Made by a program: the position numbers and the translations under genes. DNA of 64,000 nucleotides, from IMG/VR virus record IMGVR_UViG_3300046318_000520, positions 1 through 64,000 of that record. One strand, written 5' to 3'. Positions 56,401-62,468 of this stretch are shown here, piece after piece. Position 1 is the first letter of the stretch; each line of letters opens with the position of its first letter. The notes under the pieces are model-generated. The model was not told where the DNA came from. It searched no databases and saw only the letters and a program-made list of their open reading frames with translations. The stretch comes from a virus.

Positions 56401-57999
56401 AAACTCAAAGAGTATCTCAAAATAGAGGAAGGTAAAGTTAAAGCTGGTGAGATAGAAAGTGATTTGGTTACAAACCTGATTGCTTTTACTACAATGGCTG
56501 AGAACTTTGAAGTGATGAGTAATATTGAATCTGATCTGCAGGCTATTGCCAAGGTGATGGATGACCGTATATACTATGAAACAGATTCTTTAGGAAATAA
56601 ACTGATACGTAAGGGATCTAAAGCTACCAAAGATGATGAAGGTAAACCGGTTATCAAGCGTAGTGAAGATGTCATGGCTACAAAAAGATTGCGTAAATGG
56701 TTTAAAATGGTGTATTATAATAACCAGGAATTTAACCGCAGCACTGTTGCAATGGTTGCTTCCAGGATACAGAATCTTACATCATTGAAAGGAGTTGGTT
56801 TTAACGTTTTTGGTAACATAAACAACTACATCATGGGTCGTATAAACACCTCAATAGAAACAGCAGGTGCCTTATACTATGACCGTCCGGCTGCCAACAG
56901 AGCAGTAGGGGAATATAACAAAGATTATTTACCTGGTGTATTCAGGGGTCTGGGGAAAAGCAAAGATAGCTACTATGCTGAAAAAGAATCCAACAGTAAG
57001 TATGAGGCTTTAGTGGATAGATTTAGAATAGTACGGAAATTTCAGGCTGATTCAGGTAAAGTAGATCCAATGTCATGGGCCTACATGCTGCAGGAAGGCG
57101 GTGAATATAACGTACAAAGTAAAACTGGTATTGCTATTCTGATGTCTAAACAGATTACTAATAGTATTACAGGTGAGACCCTTAGTATTTATGATGCCTT
57201 TGACTTTAATTCAAACACTGGTGAGGTTAAACTTAAGACCGGTTATAATCTTTCAGATAAAGAACGGTATGATATCACCAATTATATATTGGAAGTTAAT
57301 AAGCAGATACACGGTAACTATGCCTTTGAAGATCGTATGATTATTCAGGAAGGCTGGCTTGGTCAGCTTGCTGCTCAGTTTCACAAATGGGTATATCCTG
57401 CTTATAAAGTGAGATTTAAAGGCCGTTACCAGGATGAAAATCTTGGTGATGTAGAAGGCAGGTATGTAACCGTCATGAACTTCATCAAGTACATGAAAGA
57501 GTCAGAGGGAAACTTCTTTGAAAAGATGAGAGAAGGTTGGCAGTCAATGGATGCCGTACAGGTAAAAAACATGTATAAGAATCTGGCAGAATTGGCATTT
57601 TTTGCTGGAAGCTTTGCTATGTACGGTATATTTAAAGCATTGGCTGAAGGTGTTGATGATGATGATGTAACGCTAAAACGCTGGATAAATTTTATGTCAT
57701 ATCAGCAAAGTCGTCAGATGAATGAGGTTTCTACAATGATGCCTGTAGTAGGTTTTGAAGAACAGTATTTATTAGCCAAGTCACCAATAGCAATTTTAAC
57801 AACTTTAAAAGACTTTGGTCAGGCTTTGAAATCAACATTGCTTTTACCTTTCCCACCGTATGATAAAAACTATTATGAACGCGGGCCAAGAGATGGTGAT
57901 TTAAAAGCATGGAAAGAATGGAAAGATATTATTCCGGCTCTAAGTGTCCTTAACAAATGGGAATCTTATGATCAGGTAAAAAGTTTCTATATCAAATAA
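53443..57999 (+). CDS. Large internal virion protein with N-terminal PD-(D/E)XK nuclease domain
   Basis: 1,518 residues. Residues ~165-345 form a RecB/Cas4-like nuclease: GTSIDKLLQGVI (helix), AGSLDMLV with Asp268, VVDLKVSK with Asp282-x-Lys284, then TRQQHGIQVGTYKKLIE (Gln316-Tyr) as the QxxxY-like motif. The rest is long and helical; near the C-terminus QFHKWVYPAYKVRF and LGDVEGRYVTV occur, sequences I associate with C-terminal parts of giant crAss-like virion proteins. It follows the RNA polymerase gene by 28 bases and ends the rightward transcript at a strong terminator. A virion nuclease could trim or degrade DNA at entry, or the domain may be structural; the active residues are present. 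Confidence 0.75.
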   Translation: MPCQLFRTDGKVDRVLAPNEQPSNLYKEILTTVEKEGPKKFIDQMPYLRDRLDDGTLLNESAEEIAVGIWSIAYSPEYQTFFTNMNKALGIFADENGEPKYNVFQANVLNQGSNFNRVSPGYVLDPERAAFVKGATKRGNALQQKIVEELIEKPANPVVLEPNEHVYIDQDGEVYTSVTTAIKGKLENDAYAVNRDYGTSIDKLLQGVILGQSFDVATKDITNIDKQKLSTLFTLLQVYVEGLTRDGSIIMTQVALGDKTSRIAGSLDMLVISPSGKMKVVDLKVSKNSVKNEGYNRPYDVKAGSVFPGQKLSTRQQHGIQVGTYKKLIELAGFEVEQVQTLHIKLDLNSDKSINDIKWEGELTHPLSLNKNFVDAVIPTEIEPRNRTNELKKELGVDNPAEDEDFLNDDESKPEREVFGDMYERMYQEAKSVVNLLDSRKKYLEKIRKGKTHLDKEVMIDKINEIIVMMGSELKIERPSVAYGAFLRFAISEVKDYLKEITDPKNATNSDYVAMLLEVDKYIESYRGIVNVKGVGSKEQQLMLLELMDLLDDTKEAIDDNLETYVKNVISKNTSRDLTKEELDSIVKEVYDIKTEDYYLGDMATSTDTLLAIADKIFKAASNRAKDTSEATTSRILKLGASLLKISGFSKPPANFYDFMKVFDKAGKFTGRFVSRVGSAYWEKYYELKNKTKEKNGETKQYIPILDPANASQDDINYNITLFYDKSNYRDFMNAEILGPNGAEDGKFHKYSDSFKTIRARYQELVQYDKPDGTVFYKWEKKTGVTDDQYEQFRLKYFNEVDYWGAQMETDGTFKGRVTLKTGYFAKYEFIEVRDIAEDGTDLRDSKYTKLMDPKTELEKAQSDFYKAWVEEYSNALEKLPPDVAAQMRGKVSRVRGSFMDTLKSKGPGFTKAVSKSLKQFFSSEVYTNQRLVDELGQIDRGLPILYVGKLQNEGRVEYLKNEINKLKEKRATGKIGLKPYQEEKKKLKEYLKIEEGKVKAGEIESDLVTNLIAFTTMAENFEVMSNIESDLQAIAKVMDDRIYYETDSLGNKLIRKGSKATKDDEGKPVIKRSEDVMATKRLRKWFKMVYYNNQEFNRSTVAMVASRIQNLTSLKGVGFNVFGNINNYIMGRINTSIETAGALYYDRPAANRAVGEYNKDYLPGVFRGLGKSKDSYYAEKESNSKYEALVDRFRIVRKFQADSGKVDPMSWAYMLQEGGEYNVQSKTGIAILMSKQITNSITGETLSIYDAFDFNSNTGEVKLKTGYNLSDKERYDITNYILEVNKQIHGNYAFEDRMIIQEGWLGQLAAQFHKWVYPAYKVRFKGRYQDENLGDVEGRYVTVMNFIKYMKESEGNFFEKMREGWQSMDAVQVKNMYKNLAELAFFAGSFAMYGIFKALAEGVDDDDVTLKRWINFMSYQQSRQMNEVSTMMPVVGFEEQYLLAKSPIAILTTLKDFGQALKSTLLLPFPPYDKNYYERGPRDGDLKAWKEWKDIIPALSVLNKWESYDQVKSFYIK

Positions 58000-58000
58000 A

Positions 58001-58030
58001 AAAGAAGGGGTTTATGCCCCTTCTTTTTTT
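58001..58030. terminator. Bidirectional terminator between convergent blocks
   Basis: AAGAAGGGG (58002-58010) pairs with CCCCTTCTT (58017-58025) over a six-base loop, followed by a T run. The upstream side has an A run, so the reverse strand also shows a stem then U run. It separates the rightward virion genes (ending at 57999) from the leftward metabolic operon. Confidence 0.9.
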
Positions 58031-58185
58031 TTGTACTTGGCTATTCTAAAATAGATAAAGATGAGACCAATAGCAACTTCTGTAAACTCTCGTTTCTCTT
58101 CATCTAAAATTTCAGAACCTCTTTGAAAAAAGATACCTAGTAGGCATCTGTATTCACTTGCAAACTCTAACTGTATACCTATCAT
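58012..58185 (-). CDS. Small protein of unknown function, last gene of the minus-strand operon
   Basis: 57 residues (MIGIQLEFASEYRCLLGIFF...KYKKKEGA). It starts 4 bases after the cREC-domain gene and its TAA stop lies in the loop of the shared terminator, so terminator and coding sequence overlap. The pattern (charged amphipathic start, one hydrophobic segment AIGLIFIYFRI, basic end) resembles small proteins at the ends of Bacteroidota phage operons. It was found by reading the minus strand; I do not recognise a family. Confidence 0.6.
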   Translation of the reverse strand: MIGIQLEFASEYRCLLGIFFQRGSEILDEEKREFTEVAIGLIFIYFRIAKYKKKEGA

Positions 58186-58188
58186 AAA

Positions 58189-58782
58189 TCATAATTTTTC
58201 TACTTTAAAAGGATGCCTCATAGTAAAGCAATCCTGTTCTTGGCCCATGTGTTTTTTAAATCCATTAAGCATACTCTGAATATTAGCCGCTCCTACAGGA
58301 TTGTGGGAGTGAACACAGCATTTCTTCAGACTTGTTTTATTATCCTGGCAATAAGATATCAACCAGTCTGCACAGTTAAGCCCGGTCTTTTCTGTAAAAA
58401 GCTCATAGCTGGGATGCTGGTATCCTTGTTGGGCTATCTGCTGATAGTAATCATCCATGTGTTCGTCAGCCAGGTCATGGTCAAAAGAGATCATGTCAGG
58501 GACCCCGTTCTCTGTGATCCAGGCAGTAAACTCATCATAGTTTCTCACTACGTACCAGGGTTCATACCCGGCCATGGTTTCTGTTGGTGTTCTCACGTCA
58601 TCTAAGTATAATGCTTTCTTCATTAGTTCCAGTTTAGTGTTTCCTTTCTTTGGTGGTTTTTCATAAGGACAGTGACGGCATTTATTTCCACAGCAGGAAC
58701 CTCTGTTTAGGAGGAACCTTGCTGTGAAAATGTACATTCTGCCTTCTCTATAGTAGTCTTCGTTACTGTCTGTAGTTTTCAT
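58189..58782 (-). CDS. DUF5522 - cyclic-phosphate processing receiver (cREC) domain fusion
   Basis: 197 residues if started at the ATG at 58782. A longer frame opens at 58842, but the shorter start overlaps the upstream dCTP deaminase gene by only 20 bases. Residues ~10-45 form a DUF5522-type Cys cluster: CCGNKCRHCPYE with Cys30, 31, 35 and 38. Residues ~57-180 match the cyclic-phosphate processing receiver domain: LYLDDVRTP (Asp61/62), VRNYDEF, ISFDHDLADEH (Asp101, His102, Asp103), then CADWLISYC and VHSHNPVGAANI (His158, His160). Such receiver domains are proposed to handle cyclic-phosphate-containing molecules. The fusion partners and the setting beside nucleotide-metabolism genes are interesting; the substrate is unknown. 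Confidence 0.75.
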   Translation of the reverse strand: MKTTDSNEDYYREGRMYIFTARFLLNRGSCCGNKCRHCPYEKPPKKGNTKLELMKKALYLDDVRTPTETMAGYEPWYVVRNYDEFTAWITENGVPDMISFDHDLADEHMDDYYQQIAQQGYQHPSYELFTEKTGLNCADWLISYCQDNKTSLKKCCVHSHNPVGAANIQSMLNGFKKHMGQEQDCFTMRHPFKVEKL

Positions 58783-59308
58783 GGTACTTAGATTCCTGTA
58801 CGCCGGTTTGACCATGGTACTTACTACCTGCTTTTTGGTCATAAGTCTCCAGGATCTCTCCTTCTACCCGGGCAAATTCTATCTGGCAGATCTTCATATT
58901 GGGGTAAACAACCACTCTACGGGTAGCCACTAGTTCCAGTACTAGGCTTCCTTCAAAGCCAGTATCTATAAAACCCGCTGTGACATGAATAAAGAGCCCC
59001 AGTCTTCCCAGTGAGCTCTTACCCTCAACCTTAGCTCTGATGTTATTCTTGACCCCTATGCGCTCGTTACAGGCATATAGGTAGACTTCACCTGGTTCCA
59101 AGATGTATCCGTTCTCTGGAATGACCATTTCTATGAACTTGTTTTCTTTGCGTGGATCCAATACACGTTCAGTATAAACTTTAAACGTGGGAGCCAATGT
59201 AAGATCTACACTGTTGGGGTTTACATAAGCCGGGTTTAAAGGGCTGATGATAATATTTCCTTTCTCTATCTCTTGTAGTATTGTCTTATCACTCAGGATC
59301 ATAACCAA
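58763..59308 (-). CDS. dcd: dCTP deaminase (Dcd/dUTPase superfamily)
   Basis: 181 residues. It converts dCTP to dUTP (and in bifunctional members on to dUMP), feeding dTMP synthesis. The family core is visible: GKSSLGRLGLFIHVTAGFID (Ser98/Ser99, Arg102), then GFEGSLVLEL with Glu125 at the place of the catalytic Glu138 of E. coli Dcd, and a C-terminal KYHGQTGVQESKY, the lid-forming nucleotide-binding tail. The start can be at Met1 or at Met3, whose MILSDKTI is the usual family beginning; both overlap the end of thyX (20 or 14 bases). No separate dUTPase is seen here, so a bifunctional enzyme is possible. Confidence 0.9.
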   Translation of the reverse strand: MVMILSDKTILQEIEKGNIIISPLNPAYVNPNSVDLTLAPTFKVYTERVLDPRKENKFIEMVIPENGYILEPGEVYLYACNERIGVKNNIRAKVEGKSSLGRLGLFIHVTAGFIDTGFEGSLVLELVATRRVVVYPNMKICQIEFARVEGEILETYDQKAGSKYHGQTGVQESKYHENYRQ

Positions 59309-59954
59309 ATGCTTTTAAAGATTGTTCAAAAGGGTTACCAGGGATTTCTTGCACAAGCTTCAACATTTGCTTGGCTATGTCATGAATCTCCAGCTGGGCA
59401 TGTTCAGAGTATCTGAGATCCTGAAAGTGCATAAAGCTTCTAAAGTTAAACTGTACGTCAGCTGCTATCTGTGAGTTATAGGTCTTGAAAAACCTGGCTG
59501 ATTCCTTAGCGCGCTTGCGTCCCAGGATAGGAGTGAGGTCTGCTAAACATTCATGATATAACCGGTTGCAGTCTTCTGTATTTTCTTTAAGCGTTTTAGC
59601 CCATTCTGTTAATACTTTATCGTGACCACTAGTTTCATGACCCATACTCCAGTCTTCAGGTAGATACATTTTATCTTCCTTTAGCTCTTTATACCGGGCT
59701 GATTCACCGTTTACACTAACACCTATACGGTGTTTAATGATATGAATGTGTGACGCTATGTCACAGTTTACCAAAAAGTGTAAACTGCTTTTCTCAAAAG
59801 GAGTGTGGTGCTCGTCTCTTGCCAGCATTTCAAGTAATGCAGGCATTCTATCTTTTTTACTTTCATAATCACGGGAAGTAGACGTCCATGCCGAGATGGC
59901 ATGGGTCTGGTCTCCTCCATAATATCCTAATAGTTCTACTGAGTTATTTGTCAT
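59289..59954 (-). CDS. thyX: Flavin-dependent thymidylate synthase
   Basis: 221 residues. It methylates dUMP to dTMP with methylene-tetrahydrofolate and FAD. HHTPFEKSSLHFLVNCDIAS and the ThyX signature KHRIGVSVNGESARYKE (Lys74-His75-Arg76, Ser85) are clear, and the C-terminal FRSFMHFQDLRYSEHAQLEI supplies the conserved Arg and AQxEI. The signature has eight residues between KHR and Ser, while many bacterial ThyX proteins have seven (RHRx7S). The gene overlaps its upstream small gene by 4 bases and its downstream neighbour dcd by 20. Both enzymes are consecutive in the dUMP/dTMP pathway. Its start is fixed by the ATGA overlap. Confidence 0.92.
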   Translation of the reverse strand: MTNNSVELLGYYGGDQTHAISAWTSTSRDYESKKDRMPALLEMLARDEHHTPFEKSSLHFLVNCDIASHIHIIKHRIGVSVNGESARYKELKEDKMYLPEDWSMGHETSGHDKVLTEWAKTLKENTEDCNRLYHECLADLTPILGRKRAKESARFFKTYNSQIAADVQFNFRSFMHFQDLRYSEHAQLEIHDIAKQMLKLVQEIPGNPFEQSLKAFGYDPE

Positions 59955-60115
59955 TTTTCTTTTTTAAGATGCTCTTTTATAGTGTACTCCATCCAGAATC
60001 CAAAAGCAGTTATGGCCAGTATACCCCAGGCTGCAGCTGTTGTACCGCAGTGGTAATAGTCATAAGCTGCAGCTGCTCCGAAGAGCGTAAATAGCACAGT
60101 GCTTAATCTTTTCAT
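59951..60115 (-). CDS. Small membrane protein (54 aa)
   Basis: 54 residues, found by reading the minus strand. MKRLSTVLFTLFGAAAAYDY is followed by a second hydrophobic stretch TTAAAWGILAITAFGFW and a basic end EHLKKEK, so one or two membrane segments are likely. Overlaps are perfect at both ends: ATGA with the HAD gene upstream and ATGA with thyX downstream. That fit, and the coding-like composition, support it as a real gene. Function is unknown; a membrane anchor or lysis/immunity protein is possible. Confidence 0.75.
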   Translation of the reverse strand: MKRLSTVLFTLFGAAAAYDYYHCGTTAAAWGILAITAFGFWMEYTIKEHLKKEK

Positions 60116-60507
60116 GTTGTAGGTGTTTGATTTTCAATAAGCCTGTCACATTTAATCTGCCATCCGTTAGAGTCTACCTGGATCATGGGTACGGAACATC
60201 CGTGAGACTTGGCTTTAGTAAACTCTTCCGGGTTATCATCCAAGTGCCAGGTAAAGTTTGTGCCGTTCAGGTATGTGTACTTCCATTCCATACAGGTAAA
60301 TCTTACTTGGTGTCTTGGTATACCTATTCTATCTACTACTTCCCACAGATCGTCTAGCGTGGCGTTCAGGGGATACTTGTGTTTGTGGTTTTCATCCCAC
60401 CGGGTAGTCACTACCCATACTTCATGACCTTTGTCAATAAGTTCTTTGGCATAATTTTGCACATCCTGAAATTCCAGGGTGCCGTCAAAATCAAAAGATA
60501 GCTTCAT
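60112..60507 (-). CDS. HAD-superfamily hydrolase (phosphatase)
   Basis: 131 residues. Motif I DFDGT (Asp6, Asp8) at the N-terminus, motif II TTRW near residues 34-37, and motif IV-like WHLDDNPEE (Asp90, Asp91) show a minimal HAD phosphatase without a large cap, similar to small phage HAD proteins and 5'-nucleotidase-like enzymes. A motif-III Lys is uncertain. In an operon with thyX, dcd and dNMP kinase, a nucleotide or sugar phosphate is the probable substrate; this is inferred. It overlaps the 54-residue gene (ATGA) downstream and a possible 35-residue ORF upstream. Confidence 0.8.
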   Translation of the reverse strand: MKLSFDFDGTLEFQDVQNYAKELIDKGHEVWVVTTRWDENHKHKYPLNATLDDLWEVVDRIGIPRHQVRFTCMEWKYTYLNGTNFTWHLDDNPEEFTKAKSHGCSVPMIQVDSNGWQIKCDRLIENQTPTT

Positions 60508-60598
60508 GTAATAGTTTAAAAAGTGATCTCCATAAAAGAAAGGTGAAAAAAATAATTGTTGTCCAGGTCACAATAAAAGTCCAGTTGTACCGTTTCAT
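60491..60598 (-). CDS. Possible single-span membrane peptide (35 aa)
   Basis: 35 residues: MKRYNWTFIVTWTTIIFFTF followed by LLWRSLFKLLHEAIF. This is one strong transmembrane helix with a basic N-terminus. It overlaps the HAD start by 17 bases and begins 3 bases after a TGTAGA element. It is too short to be certain; the fit into the overlapping operon is the main support. Confidence 0.45.
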   Translation of the reverse strand: MKRYNWTFIVTWTTIIFFTFLLWRSLFKLLHEAIF

Positions 60599-60600
60599 AC

Positions 60601-60658
60601 TCTACAATTTAGACAGCTAATGTAGAAATTATTTGTGACATCTACAAATGGTTCTACA
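60601..60658 (-). promoter_or_regulatory. Regulatory region with four TGTAGA/TCTACA copies
   Basis: Between the 76-residue gene and the HAD/membrane gene group, TCTACA occurs at 60601-60606, 60641-60646 and 60653-60658, and TGTAGA at 60621-60626. Three of the four are exactly 20 bp apart (60601, 60621, 60641), about two helical turns. It is the only sizeable gap in the minus-strand operon and probably an internal promoter or operator. Confidence 0.5.
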
Positions 60659-60661
60659 TTA

Positions 60662-60892
60662 TTATTGTACATCGTCAAAAGATATATGGTTTTCACTCAT
60701 GATTTCATGGAGCTTAGTTCTTGTTTGGTCAAGAGCTTCATCTGCGGAGTCTGAGAGACCTTCTTCATATTTAAGCCTGGACCGTAGGTGCTGGTCAAGC
60801 TCATAAAGTGCAGAGTACCAACGACTGGCATGGGAAGCCAGTAAAAACTCTGCATTGTCATCGGGAAGGTTGAATTCAAGGATAGCTTTCAT
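60662..60892 (-). CDS. Small phage protein of unknown function
   Basis: 76 residues, starting MKAILEFNLPDDNAEFLLAS, then SALYELDQHLRSRLKYEE and a C-terminal HEIMSENHISFDD. I recognise this layout (a beta-strand start, a helix with LRxxLKYEE, a short tail) as a small protein that occurs in many phages, but with no function known to me. It overlaps the start-side neighbour by 17 bases and ends just before the regulatory gap. Confidence 0.7.
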   Translation of the reverse strand: MKAILEFNLPDDNAEFLLASHASRWYSALYELDQHLRSRLKYEEGLSDSADEALDQTRTKLHEIMSENHISFDDVQ

Positions 60893-61106
60893 AATATAAT
60901 TTTCTTACTTTTTCACCCAGTTCCATATCATTGGGTGTGTCTACAATTAATTTTTTAGAAACATGGAGATCAGGGCTTACGTGATTGCCCTTAAAGCAAT
61001 TAATACATAACTGACCAGCTCCTTCTATGTACCCATATCTGAGATCAATATGAGTGTCTACATTAAAGCTGGTGTCTTTACCGCAGGAGATGCATTTATC
61101 TTTCAT
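60876..61106 (-). CDS. Small zinc-binding protein
   Basis: 76 residues. Cys5-x2-Cys8 and Cys34-x2-Cys37 (KCISCGKD and QLCINCFKG) form a treble-clef or rubredoxin-like four-Cys site. The C-terminal half is basic with a VSKKLIVDTPNDMELGEKVR segment. Small phage zinc-finger proteins often bind nucleic acid or a host protein; nothing more specific can be said. It sits between the helix-turn-helix gene and the 76-residue gene, 6 and -17 bases apart. Confidence 0.7.
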   Translation of the reverse strand: MKDKCISCGKDTSFNVDTHIDLRYGYIEGAGQLCINCFKGNHVSPDLHVSKKLIVDTPNDMELGEKVRKLYYESYP

Positions 61107-61112
61107 AGATTA

Positions 61113-61358
61113 TTATTTAGGAATTACATAATTGAAATCAAATATAAAATCATAGAGCTCTTCCTTAGGAATGTTTGTCATTTTAAAAAGCTCCTTTATC
61201 GTATCCAAGTTAGGCTGACAACGCCCAGACTCATAAGCCTGAGTAACATGCCTGGTAATATTTAAAGCTTTACCAAAGGTGTCTTGTGTTACTCCTAACT
61301 TGTGCCTGACTTTCATAAAATTTACATTGATAGGACGTCTGTTGTATATGTTTTTCAT
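61113..61358 (-). CDS. XRE-type helix-turn-helix transcription regulator
   Basis: 81 residues. FMKVRHKLGVTQDTFGKALN and HVTQAYESGRCQPNLDTIKE form a classical Cro/CI (XRE) helix-turn-helix with the canonical AYESGRxxPN segment after the recognition helix. The C-terminal part (residues ~65-81) is hydrophobic and may dimerise. It is the only DNA-binding regulator seen in the window and is a candidate for recognising the TGTAGA repeats in the neighbouring control regions; that link is inference. Confidence 0.85.
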   Translation of the reverse strand: MKNIYNRRPINVNFMKVRHKLGVTQDTFGKALNITRHVTQAYESGRCQPNLDTIKELFKMTNIPKEELYDFIFDFNYVIPK

Positions 61359-61364
61359 AATCTA

Positions 61365-61580
61365 TTATGCAAGTAAGTCTAGCTGATCACCAATAGACCG
61401 GATAGTTCTGCCCAGCTGTTTAGCTAAATTCTTCACAGCTTCTTCATCTAGTGAGTTAAGCCACTCATCTTGTCTATCTTCAGGACAGTCTTCAAATACT
61501 GTGGGTTCTCTACGTTCTTCATCTTCAAACTTGTGAAAGATGTAAATACCTGATATATTTCTACGATTCAGTTTTTCCAT
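61365..61580 (-). CDS. Uncharacterised small acidic protein
   Basis: 71 residues: a charged N-terminal half (FEDEERREPTVFEDCPEDRQ) and a C-terminal helix EEAVKNLAKQLGRTIRSIGDQ. No family is recognised. Its start shares its first base with the last base of the phosphoesterase gene (61580) and the next gene (helix-turn-helix) follows 6 bases on, so it is certainly part of the operon. Confidence 0.6.
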   Translation of the reverse strand: MEKLNRRNISGIYIFHKFEDEERREPTVFEDCPEDRQDEWLNSLDEEAVKNLAKQLGRTIRSIGDQLDLLA

Positions 61581-62272
61581 TATAGTGTTATTATGTTTCC
61601 GTGTGAAGTTAGCCCGTAGTCAAACTTGCCGTCATAGACGCAGGCTGCATTAGAGAAAATAGTGGGTGTACTAGAGTAGTGAGATACACCCTGGTTGGTG
61701 ATGACACCGTCCATGTTATGAATGTGACCAAAAGCTACCAGCTTTAAAGAGTCTTTAAGGGCCCAGCAGCGTTTGGTTAACGCTCCACAGCCACACATCT
61801 CAAGGTCACCTTGCTGATCAAAGCTTAGGTCTCTGACACCTTTAGGCGGGCCGTGTACAATGAGAACATTAGTGTCATCTGGGATACCTTCCCAGACTCT
61901 GTTAATCTTCTCACGTCTTTTCATAAAGGCCCACTCACCATAAGTAGGCGTGTGAGGAGATCCCCAGAATTTAAGTCCGTCTATCGTAGTGCTTGCGTTC
62001 TCTAAGTACGTAATACCGGCAGCATGAAAATCTGCAGGTGTAACCATGCGTCTTTCTATAGACGTATCATGATTACCGGCTACAAATATTTTATGCTTGA
62101 CAGGTATGGATTCATACCAGGTAATAAATGATCTCACTTCAGGCTCGTTCCGGTATGGGTCTCTCCAGTTAGAGCAGTCACCACTGTGGATGACTACGTC
62201 TATATCTTTAAAGCGTTCATCAGGAAACGTACCATGAAATCCATGGGTGTCAGATATGTGCAGAATTTTCAT
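61580..62272 (-). CDS. MPPED-like calcineurin metallophosphoesterase
   Basis: 230 residues. Metal ligands are complete: ISDTHG (Asp8, His10), HSGDC (Asp32), GNHD (Asn67, His68, Asp69), VHGPP (His140) and GHIH (His183, His185). The WGSPHTPTYGEWAF segment and LIVHGPPKGVRD are typical of the MPPED1/MPPED2 (239AB-like) branch, whose members are phosphodiesterases of unclear natural substrate. It overlaps the 72-residue gene upstream by 23 bases. This is the second metallophosphoesterase in the window and is unrelated in layout to the one at 17259-18572, which has a long N-terminal extension. Confidence 0.88.
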   Translation of the reverse strand: MKILHISDTHGFHGTFPDERFKDIDVVIHSGDCSNWRDPYRNEPEVRSFITWYESIPVKHKIFVAGNHDTSIERRMVTPADFHAAGITYLENASTTIDGLKFWGSPHTPTYGEWAFMKRREKINRVWEGIPDDTNVLIVHGPPKGVRDLSFDQQGDLEMCGCGALTKRCWALKDSLKLVAFGHIHNMDGVITNQGVSHYSSTPTIFSNAACVYDGKFDYGLTSHGNIITL

Positions 62273-62468
62273 AATGTTTGGTTATATAGTTTTTAGCAAA
62301 CTTGATCTTCCATTCACCGGTGTGACCGTCTTCATCAAGAGTATACATAATAGCATCTTCTACTTTTCTTTTTTCTATCTCTATAAGATTAGATACCAGG
62401 TTTTCAAAGACTTCATTGGTCTCGTACCTGGATCTTACATAATCAGCTAAGCGTTGTACTGGGGTCAT
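62250..62468 (-). CDS. Small helical protein of unknown function
   Basis: 72 residues. The N-terminal helix (LADYVRSRYETNEVFENLVS) is followed by IEIEKRKVEDAIMYTLDEDG and a basic C-terminus. Small proteins of this type, with an Asp/Glu-rich turn, are common in phage early operons; none has a known function. It overlaps the dNMP kinase gene by 26 bases and the phosphoesterase gene by 23 bases, supporting it as a real operon member. Confidence 0.65.
   Translation of the reverse strand: MTPVQRLADYVRSRYETNEVFENLVSNLIEIEKRKVEDAIMYTLDEDGHTGEWKIKFAKNYITKHYENSAHI

Noticed and set aside
58783-58842. Longer start for the DUF5522-cREC gene
   Set aside because: It would overlap dcd by 80 bases and adds residues that match no domain; the ATG at 58782 gives a 20-base overlap like the neighbouring genes.
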